In this document: positions 23,953 through 32,359 of the stretch, piece after piece
How the letters are laid out: each line of letters starts with the position of its first letter
How positions within the stretch are numbered: the stretch's first letter is position 1
Assembly (NCBI RefSeq): GCF_003586285.1
Contig: NZ_QUBR01000002.1
Span: forward strand, 248,001-312,000
DNA length: 64,000 nt
Direction of reading: 5' to 3'
From: Aeromicrobium endophyticum
GTDB lineage: Bacteria; Actinomycetota; Actinomycetes; Propionibacteriales; Nocardioidaceae
The notes under the pieces: generated by a model
Database searches by the model: none
The model's input: only the letters and a program-made list of their open reading frames with translations
What the model was told of the DNA's origin: nothing
Made by a program: the position numbers and the translations under genes

Positions 23953-25514
23953 TTAACTGTCAGACTCGCATTGCCAAACTCGGCGCCGTAGTGTTCCATG
24001 CTGATGTTGACTTCGAGCGACGTGCTGTCTAATTCGGCCAAATTGATTCCACTGCCTGTGAGGGCTGAAAATTTGCGCGGCCGTCCCATGGCGTTTGGCT
24101 CATATGCCTCAACCTTTCCGACGTTTGGGGACGACTGAGCGCCGGACCACTCGCGTCCTGGCTGCAAAATCTTCATGTGTCGCCGATCCCCAATATCACG
24201 AGTTGGCTTGTTGCCGTTCATGAGTTTCACCAAAAGATAGTCCTTCTTGATCGGTCGGCCTTCCGTTGTGGTGTGCCTGAAAAGGACGGTAACTTGCGCG
24301 TTATTCCCACGAAAGTAGTCGGCGAGGTTGTCGATGTCGTCTGGCAAGATTCCTTGAATCATCACGTTTGGAAAAATCGTTTCAGCGAGTTTCCTTGACG
24401 TGTTGCCGGCGTTTCCACCCCGCGTCGAGGCCCAGGTGTTGAAGTTCCAGTCGGTCTTGTGGAAGTTCAGAGACCTAAACAGGTCGAGCCAGGAATTGGG
24501 TGGACCCAAGTGGGCCAGCCGACGCAAAACACCAACAATGAAGCCGTCTTGCATTACTTTGTGCGCGTAAGTTCCCTTGCCAAAGAATACGCTTTCGTCG
24601 TGCGGCATTGCGATTGCTTTCGTTAAAGCGCTGTAGGCGAGAGCAAGTTGCTCGGCCAGCTCCTGCGGGTCGAGGATGCCGTTTTGTAGATAAAAGTGTT
24701 TGAGGATGAGATCCTTCAGTTCCGGGCTCGAGTAATGGAACCCCGCCAACGTTGCTGGAGGGGTTGTTCCTTGCTCCGGGTTGAAGACGATGCCGTTGAG
24801 CCACGGATTCGGGTCGGGCGTCGAAAATGACACGTCGCCGCAGAGGTGCGCAACCGCTTCGAATGAAGATCGGTGAGCCTCGGAGCCGGCAACGGTGGGT
24901 GCGTACCGATCCAATTCGTACGAGTACGTCAGCCATTCCTCGTGAATGGGATTCAAGCCCTTTGCTGTAACAGTGACCTGTGCAAAGATATGTGCAAAGT
25001 CCCGACCGCTGTAGGCGGTCTGGCCGGGAGCGTTCAGCAGGAGGACGATCGGAATGGGGTTATCGGCCTGAGAACTCTTGGCAAGGCCGTTTATTCGGTG
25101 TTGCCCGTCCAGGATCCATAAAGGCTTTGCATCGGACTCTTGAGGAATGGGCACGTCGATTTGCCAAAGAGTGGTAGGGGTGCCGTCGGGAGCGTTCAGC
25201 ACCTTCGGTTCTAGGCCAGCGTGATCTATGTTTGCGCTAAGTAGGACTGGGTTGGGCATGATTTCGTCGCTGCTAGAGAAGACGTCAGCTATGGCAGTCA
25301 CTCGCGCATTTTCCAAAGGGCGCTGCCAGCTGCTCACCGGGGGCTGAAGAACACGTTGAGCAATCTCGCGATGTGGGTCATTTGTTCCGTACGCTGGCGC
25401 AACTGCCACCTTCACTAGATCGGATGGCCTAGCGAACCCGACGTATACCGGGTATTTCTTCTTGGCAGTGTGAACGACATCTTTCAGGCAGTCGATGCGT
25501 ACGGATGGATGCAT
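23943..25514 (-). CDS. DGQHR-domain protein (DndB/ParB-like)
   Basis: This is a 523-aa protein with the defining motif DGQHR at residues 136-140 (in LWILDGQHRINGL). This motif marks a ParB-like fold found in DndB, the regulator of DNA phosphorothioation, and in DpdB-like proteins of 7-deazaguanine DNA modification. The N-terminal 130 residues and the 380 residues after the motif are not recognised in detail. No dndCDE or dpd genes are nearby. The start is set at 25514 because GGAG lies 6 nt upstream; a TTG at 25526 is the alternative. Codon use and composition differ from neighbours (AT-richer). It overlaps the HNH gene by 10 bp. Confidence 0.85.
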   Translation of the reverse strand: MHPSVRIDCLKDVVHTAKKKYPVYVGFARPSDLVKVAVAPAYGTNDPHREIAQRVLQPPVSSWQRPLENARVTAIADVFSSSDEIMPNPVLLSANIDHAGLEPKVLNAPDGTPTTLWQIDVPIPQESDAKPLWILDGQHRINGLAKSSQADNPIPIVLLLNAPGQTAYSGRDFAHIFAQVTVTAKGLNPIHEEWLTYSYELDRYAPTVAGSEAHRSSFEAVAHLCGDVSFSTPDPNPWLNGIVFNPEQGTTPPATLAGFHYSSPELKDLILKHFYLQNGILDPQELAEQLALAYSALTKAIAMPHDESVFFGKGTYAHKVMQDGFIVGVLRRLAHLGPPNSWLDLFRSLNFHKTDWNFNTWASTRGGNAGNTSRKLAETIFPNVMIQGILPDDIDNLADYFRGNNAQVTVLFRHTTTEGRPIKKDYLLVKLMNGNKPTRDIGDRRHMKILQPGREWSGAQSSPNVGKVEAYEPNAMGRPRKFSALTGSGINLAELDSTSLEVNISMEHYGAEFGNASLTVKWS

Positions 25515-25734
25515 TGGGTGCTCCAAGAACTAGACGGGGAGACATGTTTGGGTCGCAATAGTCGCATGCTGCTGGGTCTCGGGTCCGCCCGAGCGTTTCG
25601 ACGCTCTTCGTGTCCACCCTCGAAGTGGCGCGTCGAGGAACGACGTAACGACGCCGAAACCCGCAGCAATCCGGATGGTCACACTGTCGTCCTAGCGTGA
25701 CGTCCGGCATGGACACCACAGAATTTCACGACGC

Positions 25735-27219
25735 ATGAGCAGCCGAGACCGGGCTGCGCGGCCGCGGCCGTCGCTCAGGTTCCGCGACCGGTCCGTCTTC
25801 GACGGGGTGGCGCGCCGCGAGGTGGGTAGCGCCGACGTGCTGGCCCACTCGGTGGCGGTGCTGGTGCCGTCGCTGACCGCACTGGGCACCGGACTCGCCC
25901 TGCCCGGCATGGTCGGCCCCGGCTTCTGGATCAGCACGCTGCTCGGCTTCGGCCTTGTCTGGCTGCTCGGGTCGACGTTCGGCGAGTTCGCCTCGAGGTT
26001 CACGTCCGCGGGCACTCTCTACACCTTCGTCGCGAAGGGCTTCGGCCCGCTACCGGCTCTCGTCGTCGGTGGGGCCCTCATGATCGGCTACGGCGCGATC
26101 ATCGGGTTCGGGCTCACGGACGCGTCGGGGCGCTTCGACGCCGCGATCGACGCGGGCCTGCCCGACACCCCGGGCGGTGGTCTACGCGTCGCGACCGTGT
26201 TCGTCGCCTGCGTGCTGGCGTGCCTGTTCGCGATGCGCCGAGGCATCCAGTGGACGAGCCGGGTCGTGATGGCGGTGGAGGCCGTCAGCCTCGTCGTGCT
26301 CGCGATCGTCCTGTGGACGTGGACGACGCGCTACGGCCTGCCGTCGTGGACCGCCCTGTCGCTCGACGGTGCCTCACCGACACGCATCCTGCTCGGCGCC
26401 GCCGGGGTCGTGACGCTGACGCTGGCGTTCGAGAGCTCGGCCTCCCTGGCGCTGGAGACCAAGCGACCGCTGCACGACGTGCCGTGGGCCCTGCGCAACA
26501 GCCTGCTGGTCGCGGCCGGCCTGTTCGTGCTCGCGAACCTCGTGGCGACGACCCGCCCCGCGGACGCGCCGTCCATCTGGAGCTGGCGGTGGTTCGCACC
26601 GGGCCAGGCGACCTCAGTCGCGGACGCGCTCGTGCTGCTCGTCCTCGCCACGTCGCTCCTGGCTCTGGCCATGTGCGTCTGGTCCGCCCTGGCCCGGCTG
26701 CTGTTCTCGTTGGCTCGCGAGGGCGTCCTGCCCAGCTGGCTGGGTCGCGTCGACGGCCATGGCGTGCCGTTCGCCGCTGTCCTCGCGGTGACGCCCCTGG
26801 CCCTGGCGGTTCCCGTCGGGGCGATGGTCACGGGCACCGACATCGGCGCGTTCGCGTGGCAGCTCAAGCAGTCCGGCGGCGTGGTGATCTGCGTGGCCTA
26901 CGCGGCGGCGGCCTTCGCGCTGCCGCGCTTCCTCTGGCTGATCGACGAGATCTCGTGGAAGCCTGCGCTGTGTGCCGGGGCAGCAGGTGTCGGTGCGGTG
27001 GCCGTGGCGGTGACGCAGCTGGTGGCCGAGCTCCGCGACGGCACGTGGCTGGCGCTCGGCCTCCTCGCGGCAGCCGCCGGCATCGGGCAGCTGATGCAGC
27101 GACGCGTCCGGTCGGCGGCGAGCCTCGACGAGCTCTACGTCGGCATGCACGACGCCGCCGTGGCCTCGCAGGTCGTGCTCGGTCCGGAACCTCCGCACGG
27201 GGCTCACGCCGATGTCTGA
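25735..27219 (+). CDS. APC-superfamily permease (amino acid or amine type)
   Basis: This is a 494-aa membrane protein with about twelve transmembrane helices and a short basic N-terminus. The pattern of the first helices (SVAVLVPSLTALGTG, then the GFWISTLLGFGLVWLLGSTFGEFASRF region) and the FESSASLALETKRP block after helix 6 match APC-type amino-acid/polyamine permeases. It imports or exchanges a small organic cation or amino acid, the exact substrate being unknown. The 3' end overlaps the HTH gene by 8 bp, so a shared transcript is likely. Confidence 0.88.
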   Translation: MSSRDRAARPRPSLRFRDRSVFDGVARREVGSADVLAHSVAVLVPSLTALGTGLALPGMVGPGFWISTLLGFGLVWLLGSTFGEFASRFTSAGTLYTFVAKGFGPLPALVVGGALMIGYGAIIGFGLTDASGRFDAAIDAGLPDTPGGGLRVATVFVACVLACLFAMRRGIQWTSRVVMAVEAVSLVVLAIVLWTWTTRYGLPSWTALSLDGASPTRILLGAAGVVTLTLAFESSASLALETKRPLHDVPWALRNSLLVAAGLFVLANLVATTRPADAPSIWSWRWFAPGQATSVADALVLLVLATSLLALAMCVWSALARLLFSLAREGVLPSWLGRVDGHGVPFAAVLAVTPLALAVPVGAMVTGTDIGAFAWQLKQSGGVVICVAYAAAAFALPRFLWLIDEISWKPALCAGAAGVGAVAVAVTQLVAELRDGTWLALGLLAAAAGIGQLMQRRVRSAASLDELYVGMHDAAVASQVVLGPEPPHGAHADV

Positions 27220-27517
27220 CTCCTATGACTTCCTCGCTCGCCAGCCCAGCGCGGTCGACAGCGCCTTCGCGGTGCTGGAGGCCGTCGCCCGCATCGGGCC
27301 CGGCGTGACGGCACGCCAGCTCGTCGACGACCTGCCGATGTCTCGGGCCGGCGTCTACCGCGTCCTCAAGCACCTGGTGGCCAACGAGTACCTCGTGCGC
27401 ACCCCCGACCTGCGTGGCTTCGTGATCGGCGAACGGGTCGCCGCGCTGGGTCGGGTCCGACCCCCGTCCCACGCCGACGAGGGGTCTGACGACGCCTTGC
27501 GCGTGCTGCACGAGTGA
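27212..27517 (+). CDS. Minimal IclR-type HTH regulator
   Basis: This is a 101-aa protein consisting of little more than a winged helix-turn-helix: SAVDSAFAVLEAVARIGPG, then VTARQLVDDLPMSRAGVYRVLKHL as recognition unit, and a GFVIGERV wing. It looks like the N-terminal DNA-binding domain of IclR regulators without the usual C-terminal effector domain of about 150 residues. It starts inside the permease gene (8-bp overlap) and probably regulates it. It may be a natural short form or a remnant of a longer gene. Confidence 0.75.
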   Translation: MSDSYDFLARQPSAVDSAFAVLEAVARIGPGVTARQLVDDLPMSRAGVYRVLKHLVANEYLVRTPDLRGFVIGERVAALGRVRPPSHADEGSDDALRVLHE

Positions 27518-27668
27518 CCTCGGACGACGGCTGGACCGGTGCGTCCCAGGTGTCTCATTTGGAAGAACCAAGCCTTGACGCAGACGGAACTCCCGGGTGA
27601 CTCGCCGTCGATGTACTGGTCTCGGCCGCCCTGATCCGGGCGGCCGACACCCCCCATCAAGGAGTCAC

Positions 27669-30428
27669 ATGACACGCGAGTCGAGTCGGCGGCAGCGCCG
27701 CAGGCAACGTCTGATCCCCACCGTCCTCGTCGGCGGCCTCGTGGCCGGTGCCATCAGCGTCGCGGCCCCGTCCAACGCCCTGAACACCGCGACGCTCGCC
27801 GGGTCGCAGACCTGGACCGTGCACGACGCGTCGTTCCCGGGTCTCGACACCGGCAGCGTCCGGACGACGTCCGGCGGGGCCCTGCAGGGCTACGGCGGCC
27901 TGCGCGTCGACGTCCAGGGAGGCGTCAGCCCGCTCAACGGCATCCTGCTGCGCGGGTTCGGCATCACGTACGACGGTCGCGGCACGTTCGACACGACGCA
28001 GGGCGTGAAGGTCGACGGCGTGGTCGTCCAGCGCAACCTGACGGTCGGCACGGACAAGGCCTACGGTCGGTTCCTCGACTCGTTCACCAACACGACGAAG
28101 AAGACCGTCGTGGTCGACGTCGCCTTCGGCGGCCAGCTCGGCTACGGCACCGGCAACAACAAGGCCTCGGTCGCCACGACGTCGAACGGCGACGCGTCGA
28201 TCACGACCGCCGACGGCTGGGCGTCGTTCGACACGGCCGCCGGACCCACGCGACGTCCGTCGGCGACGGTCACCGGCACGCCCGGCACCGCCGGCGCGCT
28301 GACCCGCGTCGGCAACTTCCTGCGCGACCCGTTCGAGAACAGCTTCGCCTCGGCGGGCGCGGACGAGAACAACCACCCGGGGTTCGTGCACGGCCTGACG
28401 ATCGCCCCGGGCGACACCGTCTCGCTGGCGCAGTACGTGGTCACGGGGGGCACGAGCGTCTCCGACGTCGGCGCCACGGCCTCGTCGCTGCTGACGTCGC
28501 CGGACGTGTCGGGGCTGAGCAGCAGCGAGATCTGCTCGATCGTCAACTTCCCGAAGACGGCCGTCGGCACCACGGACGCGGCCTGCACCCCGGGCACGCG
28601 TGCGCCGATCACCAACGAGGTCAAGAACGCGACGCAGGCCGAGACCGTCACCACGACGTCGCCGTACGACCCCATCGGCAAGGACATCACGACCCTGCTC
28701 GCCGACTTCGAGTCGCGCAAGACCAACTCGCAGCAGGTCGTCCGCGCGTACCTCGACCGCATCGCGGCCTACGACCGCGGAGCGTTCGGACTGCACTCGG
28801 TGCTGTCCGTCGCACCCGACGCGATGAAGCAGGCCCGTGCCGCGGACGCCGCGCGCAAGGCCGGCGACAAGCGCCCGCTGCTCGGCGTGCCGATCCTGGC
28901 CAAGGACATCATCGACACCAAGGACATGCCCACGACCGGCGGCTCCGACCTCTTCGACGGGTGGACGCCCAAGGACGACTCGTACCAGGTCAAGAAGCTG
29001 CGTGAGGCGGGCGCGATCATCGTCGGCAAGGCCAACCTGTCGCGCTTCGCGCAGAGCGGTCACTTCAGCGAGAGCCACTACGGCCAGGTGTGGAACGCCT
29101 TCGACCCGTCCAAGAGCTCGATCGGCTCCAGCGGCGGATCGGCCGTCGCCGTCGCGTCGAGCTTCGGCGCCGCAGCCCTCGGCACCCAGACCGGCGACTC
29201 GCTGTGGGGTCCGTCGTGGGGCGGCAGCCTCTACTCGCTGCGTGGCACGGACGGCATGCAGTCCAGCGACGGCACCATGCCGCTGACGCTGATCCAGGAC
29301 TACGTGGGCTTCATCGCCCAGTCGCTGCCCGACCTGTCGCTGCTGCTCAACGCCTCGGCGACGACGGACAACCCGGCGGACGTGCTCGACGACGTCGCGA
29401 ACGGCAAGCGTCCGTCGGACTGGAGGACGTTCCTGAAGGCCGACGCGCTCAAGGGCAAGGTCATCGGCATCCCCGCCGGCGCCTACGACGACCCGTTCGG
29501 CACGACCGTCACGAGCGACGCCCTGAAGGCGCAGTTCGCGGTGTTCGAGCAGGCCGGCGCGACGATCAAGCAGATCCCGGCGGCCCCCGCGGCGCCGACG
29601 CGGCCCGACTTCGGCAGCCTCGGCAACGAGGGATGGCGTCAGTGGTTCGCCGCGCACCCGGACGCACCGACGACGCTCGACCAGGTCTCGACCGGCAACG
29701 GCTCGACCAACGAGCAGCAGCGGGCGTTCGAGGCGTACCGAGCCCAGTACCGCGCCCTGCTGGAGAAGTGGATGTCGGACAACGGCGCCGATGCCGTCCT
29801 GTACCCGCAGGGCCTGAGCGACATCCACCTCAACGACACGATCGGCAACAGCTTCGGACGTCTCGACCCGCAGTCGTCCGCGGCCGGTGTCCCGACGGCG
29901 ATCTTCCCGGCCGGCGTCAACGCCAACGGGACGCCCATCGGCTTCCAGCTGCAGGGCGCGGCGTTCCAGGACGGCGAGCTGCTGGGCATGGCGTACGCGT
30001 ACGACACGATCGCCAAGGGTCGCCAGATCCCGACGATCACGCCGGCGCTGGCCTACGACGCCGACGCGATCCCCAACCCGGTCGAGCCGCTCGAGCCGAT
30101 CCCGACCCAGCCCGCTCCCAGCGTGCCGGTGAAGATCGCCTCGGCCGTCTCGTTCAAGCTCTCGTCGAGCTCGATCAAGGCCGGCAAGAACGGCAAGGTG
30201 ACGGTGGCCGTCAAGGCGTCCGGCGTCTCCGGGCCGCTCGGGACCATCCGGGTCAAGAAGGGGTCGAAGACCCTGAAGACCGTCACGTTCCGCGCCAAGG
30301 ACAAGGGGAAGAGAACCTTTACCCTGCCCAAGCTGGGCAAGGGCAAGCACCGCCTGAAGGTGGTCTACTCCGGAGGCGGCGACGTGAAGGGCAAGACGTC
30401 CACGACCCGGACGTTGCGGGTCAAGTAG
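27669..30428 (+). CDS. Secreted amidase-signature enzyme with C-terminal Ig-like domain
   Basis: This is a 919-aa exported protein. After a basic start and a hydrophobic segment (about 16-35) comes an unrecognised beta-rich domain (about 40-330), then an amidase-signature domain (about 350-790) and an Ig-like repeat (about 815-919). The catalytic Lys-Ser-Ser triad is Lys412, Ser487 and Ser511, spaced 75 and 24 residues apart exactly as in fatty-acid amide hydrolase. The nucleophile sits in TGDSLWGPS where TGGS(I/V)R.P is usual. It should cleave C-N bonds of an extracellular amide; the substrate is unknown. The start is fixed by AAGGAG at 27659-27664. Longer than most family members because of the added domains. 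Confidence 0.88.
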   Translation: MTRESSRRQRRRQRLIPTVLVGGLVAGAISVAAPSNALNTATLAGSQTWTVHDASFPGLDTGSVRTTSGGALQGYGGLRVDVQGGVSPLNGILLRGFGITYDGRGTFDTTQGVKVDGVVVQRNLTVGTDKAYGRFLDSFTNTTKKTVVVDVAFGGQLGYGTGNNKASVATTSNGDASITTADGWASFDTAAGPTRRPSATVTGTPGTAGALTRVGNFLRDPFENSFASAGADENNHPGFVHGLTIAPGDTVSLAQYVVTGGTSVSDVGATASSLLTSPDVSGLSSSEICSIVNFPKTAVGTTDAACTPGTRAPITNEVKNATQAETVTTTSPYDPIGKDITTLLADFESRKTNSQQVVRAYLDRIAAYDRGAFGLHSVLSVAPDAMKQARAADAARKAGDKRPLLGVPILAKDIIDTKDMPTTGGSDLFDGWTPKDDSYQVKKLREAGAIIVGKANLSRFAQSGHFSESHYGQVWNAFDPSKSSIGSSGGSAVAVASSFGAAALGTQTGDSLWGPSWGGSLYSLRGTDGMQSSDGTMPLTLIQDYVGFIAQSLPDLSLLLNASATTDNPADVLDDVANGKRPSDWRTFLKADALKGKVIGIPAGAYDDPFGTTVTSDALKAQFAVFEQAGATIKQIPAAPAAPTRPDFGSLGNEGWRQWFAAHPDAPTTLDQVSTGNGSTNEQQRAFEAYRAQYRALLEKWMSDNGADAVLYPQGLSDIHLNDTIGNSFGRLDPQSSAAGVPTAIFPAGVNANGTPIGFQLQGAAFQDGELLGMAYAYDTIAKGRQIPTITPALAYDADAIPNPVEPLEPIPTQPAPSVPVKIASAVSFKLSSSSIKAGKNGKVTVAVKASGVSGPLGTIRVKKGSKTLKTVTFRAKDKGKRTFTLPKLGKGKHRLKVVYSGGGDVKGKTSTTRTLRVK

Positions 30429-30440
30429 GGCACGACTGAG

Positions 30441-30475
30441 AAGTAGGGGCGGAGACCTGGTCTCCGCCCCTACTT
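30441..30475. terminator. Bidirectional hairpin terminator
   Basis: A perfect 15-bp inverted repeat (30441-30455 with 30461-30475) and a 5-nt spacer sits between the amidase gene (ends 30428) and the convergent DUF1990 gene, whose stop codon (30470-30472) lies inside the right arm. Confidence 0.85.
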
Positions 30476-30955
30476 CTGATCGAGCGACGCGAGGTAGCGC
30501 CGGGTCATGTGGGCCTGGACGACGCGCGCCACCGGGCCGCCGGCTCGGGCCAACCACCCGGACGGCTTGGAGAACGCCGTGATGGTCGCGGTGACCTCCT
30601 GCGTCAGGGGGTCGATCTCGACGACGAAACGCTCCTCGCCGCACTCGGGGTGCCTTGCGAGCGTCCCGTAGGCGAACCCGCGCCGGTCCGGCTCGTCGAT
30701 GACCGAGACGACGCGGCACTCGAAGCGCAGCGTCAGCCAGCGGAACGCGACGTCGCGTCCGACGGTGGCGACGTCTGGGCCGGACACCTTCCGCACGCCA
30801 GCGTGCTCGTGCGTGCGCCACGACAGCAGATCGGATGCTGCGGCCTCGAAAGCGTCCCGTCCGCGTCCGACCAGGCGCGAGGCGCGGACGTGGTGGTAGC
30901 CGGCCGGCAGCGCGCCCGCCGTCGCTCCCACCTCGGGGTAGGTCAGCTCTGACAT
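30470..30955 (-). CDS. DUF1990 family protein
   Basis: This is a 161-aa protein of the DUF1990 family, an SRPBCC-like fold common in actinobacteria. Family hallmarks are the YHHVRASRLVGRGRDAF entry, LLSWRTHEHAGV, the GFAYGTLARHPECGEERF block and the closing AFSKPSGWLARAGGPVARV. The role is unknown; a ligand-binding pocket is expected from the fold. The start ATG at 30955 has AAGGAGG 5 nt upstream. It is divergent from the peptidase gene and monocistronic. Confidence 0.88.
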   Translation of the reverse strand: MSELTYPEVGATAGALPAGYHHVRASRLVGRGRDAFEAAASDLLSWRTHEHAGVRKVSGPDVATVGRDVAFRWLTLRFECRVVSVIDEPDRRGFAYGTLARHPECGEERFVVEIDPLTQEVTATITAFSKPSGWLARAGGPVARVVQAHMTRRYLASLDQK

Positions 30956-31039
30956 CGGGGCCTCCTTCGACGGCTCACCGATCGTCGCACGTCCCGAAGC
31001 GCGCCCGGCTGACCCGCCGTGACAGCTAGTCTGCCGATC

Positions 31040-32359
31040 ATGGACGACGACGCGGCAGTCGCAGCACTGCAGGCCCTGGTGCGGATCCCCACCGTCAGCG
31101 ATCGCGACCCCGCCAAGGTCGACGAGGACGCGTTCGACGAGGCGCTGGCCGAGCTCGAGCGGCGCTTCCCGCTGTTGCACGAGCACCTCGAGCTGACGCG
31201 CGTCGACACCCACGGCCTGCTGTTCCGATGGGCCGGCACCAGCGACGCGAAGCCCGTCGTGATGATGGCGCACCTGGACGTCGTCCCGGTCGAGGGAGCG
31301 TGGCAGTACCCGGCGTTCAGCGGCAAGGTCGTCGACGGCACCATCTGGGGTCGCGGCACGCTGGACGACAAGGGAAGCCTCGTCGGCATCTGCGCCGCGG
31401 TCGAACGGCTGCTCACCGACGGGTTCGTGCCCGCGCAGGACGTCTGGCTGTCGTTCGGCTGCAACGAGGAGGTCTCGGGCACGTCCGCCGTGCTGGCCGT
31501 CGAGGCGCTGCGGGCCAGGGGAGTGCAGCCCTGGTTCGTCATCGACGAGGGCGGAGCGATCGCCAGCGAGGCGTTTCCGGGCGTCGCCGCACCTGTCGGC
31601 GTCATCGGTGTCACCGAGAAGGGCGTGACGTCGGTCGTGCTCCGGGCCGAGGGACGCGGCGGGCACGCGTCCACCCCCGCCAAGATGGGCCCCACGGCCC
31701 GCATCGCCCGTGCCATCACGCGCATCGACCGCTCGCCGATGTCCGCCAGCGTGCCGGAGCCGACCATCGAGCTGTTCCGTCGCATGGGCGCGCACGCACC
31801 GCTCGCGCTGCGCCCGATCATGCAGAACGCCGGCAGGGCCAAGCGGCTCATGACCCGCGCGCTGATCGCCGCGGGCCCCGAGCCGGCTGCGATGACGCGC
31901 ACGACGTTCGCCATCACGACCTTGTCGGGCGCGCCCGCGCTCAACGTCATCGCCGCCACCGCGACGGCCGGCGTCAACATCCGCATCATGGTCGGCGACA
32001 CCGTGGCCGGCGTGCTCGAGCACGTCCGCAAGACCGTCAACGACGACCAGGTGCAGATCGACGTCGTCGAGCAGAACGAGCCCAGCCCCATCTCGCCGAT
32101 GGACGACGCGTTCGAGCTCATCGAGCGCACGATCACCGAGATCTTCCCGGACGCCGTCCCGTCGCCGTACGTCATGATGGCCGCCACCGACTCGCGCTTC
32201 TTCGCCGCGATCTGCCCGCGCGTCTACCGCTTCGCGCCGTTCCGGATGACCAAGGCGCAGCGCGAGTCGATCCACTCCTACGACGAGCACCTGGGCGTGG
32301 ACGCCTTCCTGGACGGCGTCCGGTGGTACCGCCGGCTGATCGAGAGGTTGCCGGCGTGA
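31040..32359 (+). CDS. M20-family metallopeptidase
   Basis: This is a 439-aa dinuclear zinc peptidase of the M20 (carboxypeptidase/aminoacylase) type. Metal-binding signatures are MMAHLDVVP (first His-x-Asp), GRGTLDDKG (bridging Asp), CNEEVSG (catalytic Glu pair) and the late YDEHLGVD His. The dimerisation insert lies around 190-330. There is no signal peptide. The ATG at 31040 is preferred over GTG 31019 because TAGTCT (31027-31032) stands 7 nt before it, the leaderless spacing. The stop overlaps the GTG of an MFS transporter (GTGA), suggesting that the exporter or importer handles a substrate or product of the peptidase. Confidence 0.9.
   Translation: MDDDAAVAALQALVRIPTVSDRDPAKVDEDAFDEALAELERRFPLLHEHLELTRVDTHGLLFRWAGTSDAKPVVMMAHLDVVPVEGAWQYPAFSGKVVDGTIWGRGTLDDKGSLVGICAAVERLLTDGFVPAQDVWLSFGCNEEVSGTSAVLAVEALRARGVQPWFVIDEGGAIASEAFPGVAAPVGVIGVTEKGVTSVVLRAEGRGGHASTPAKMGPTARIARAITRIDRSPMSASVPEPTIELFRRMGAHAPLALRPIMQNAGRAKRLMTRALIAAGPEPAAMTRTTFAITTLSGAPALNVIAATATAGVNIRIMVGDTVAGVLEHVRKTVNDDQVQIDVVEQNEPSPISPMDDAFELIERTITEIFPDAVPSPYVMMAATDSRFFAAICPRVYRFAPFRMTKAQRESIHSYDEHLGVDAFLDGVRWYRRLIERLPA

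Noticed and set aside
23943..25514. Assignment of the DGQHR gene as dndB of a phosphorothioation system
   Set aside because: No dndA, dndC, dndD or dndE homologue is nearby, the flanking genes are metabolic, and the only partner is an HNH nuclease.
27657..30821. A 1054-aa open frame on the minus strand
   Set aside because: It is antisense to the amidase gene, rich in Arg and Val with no fold-like pattern, and it crosses a strong terminator.
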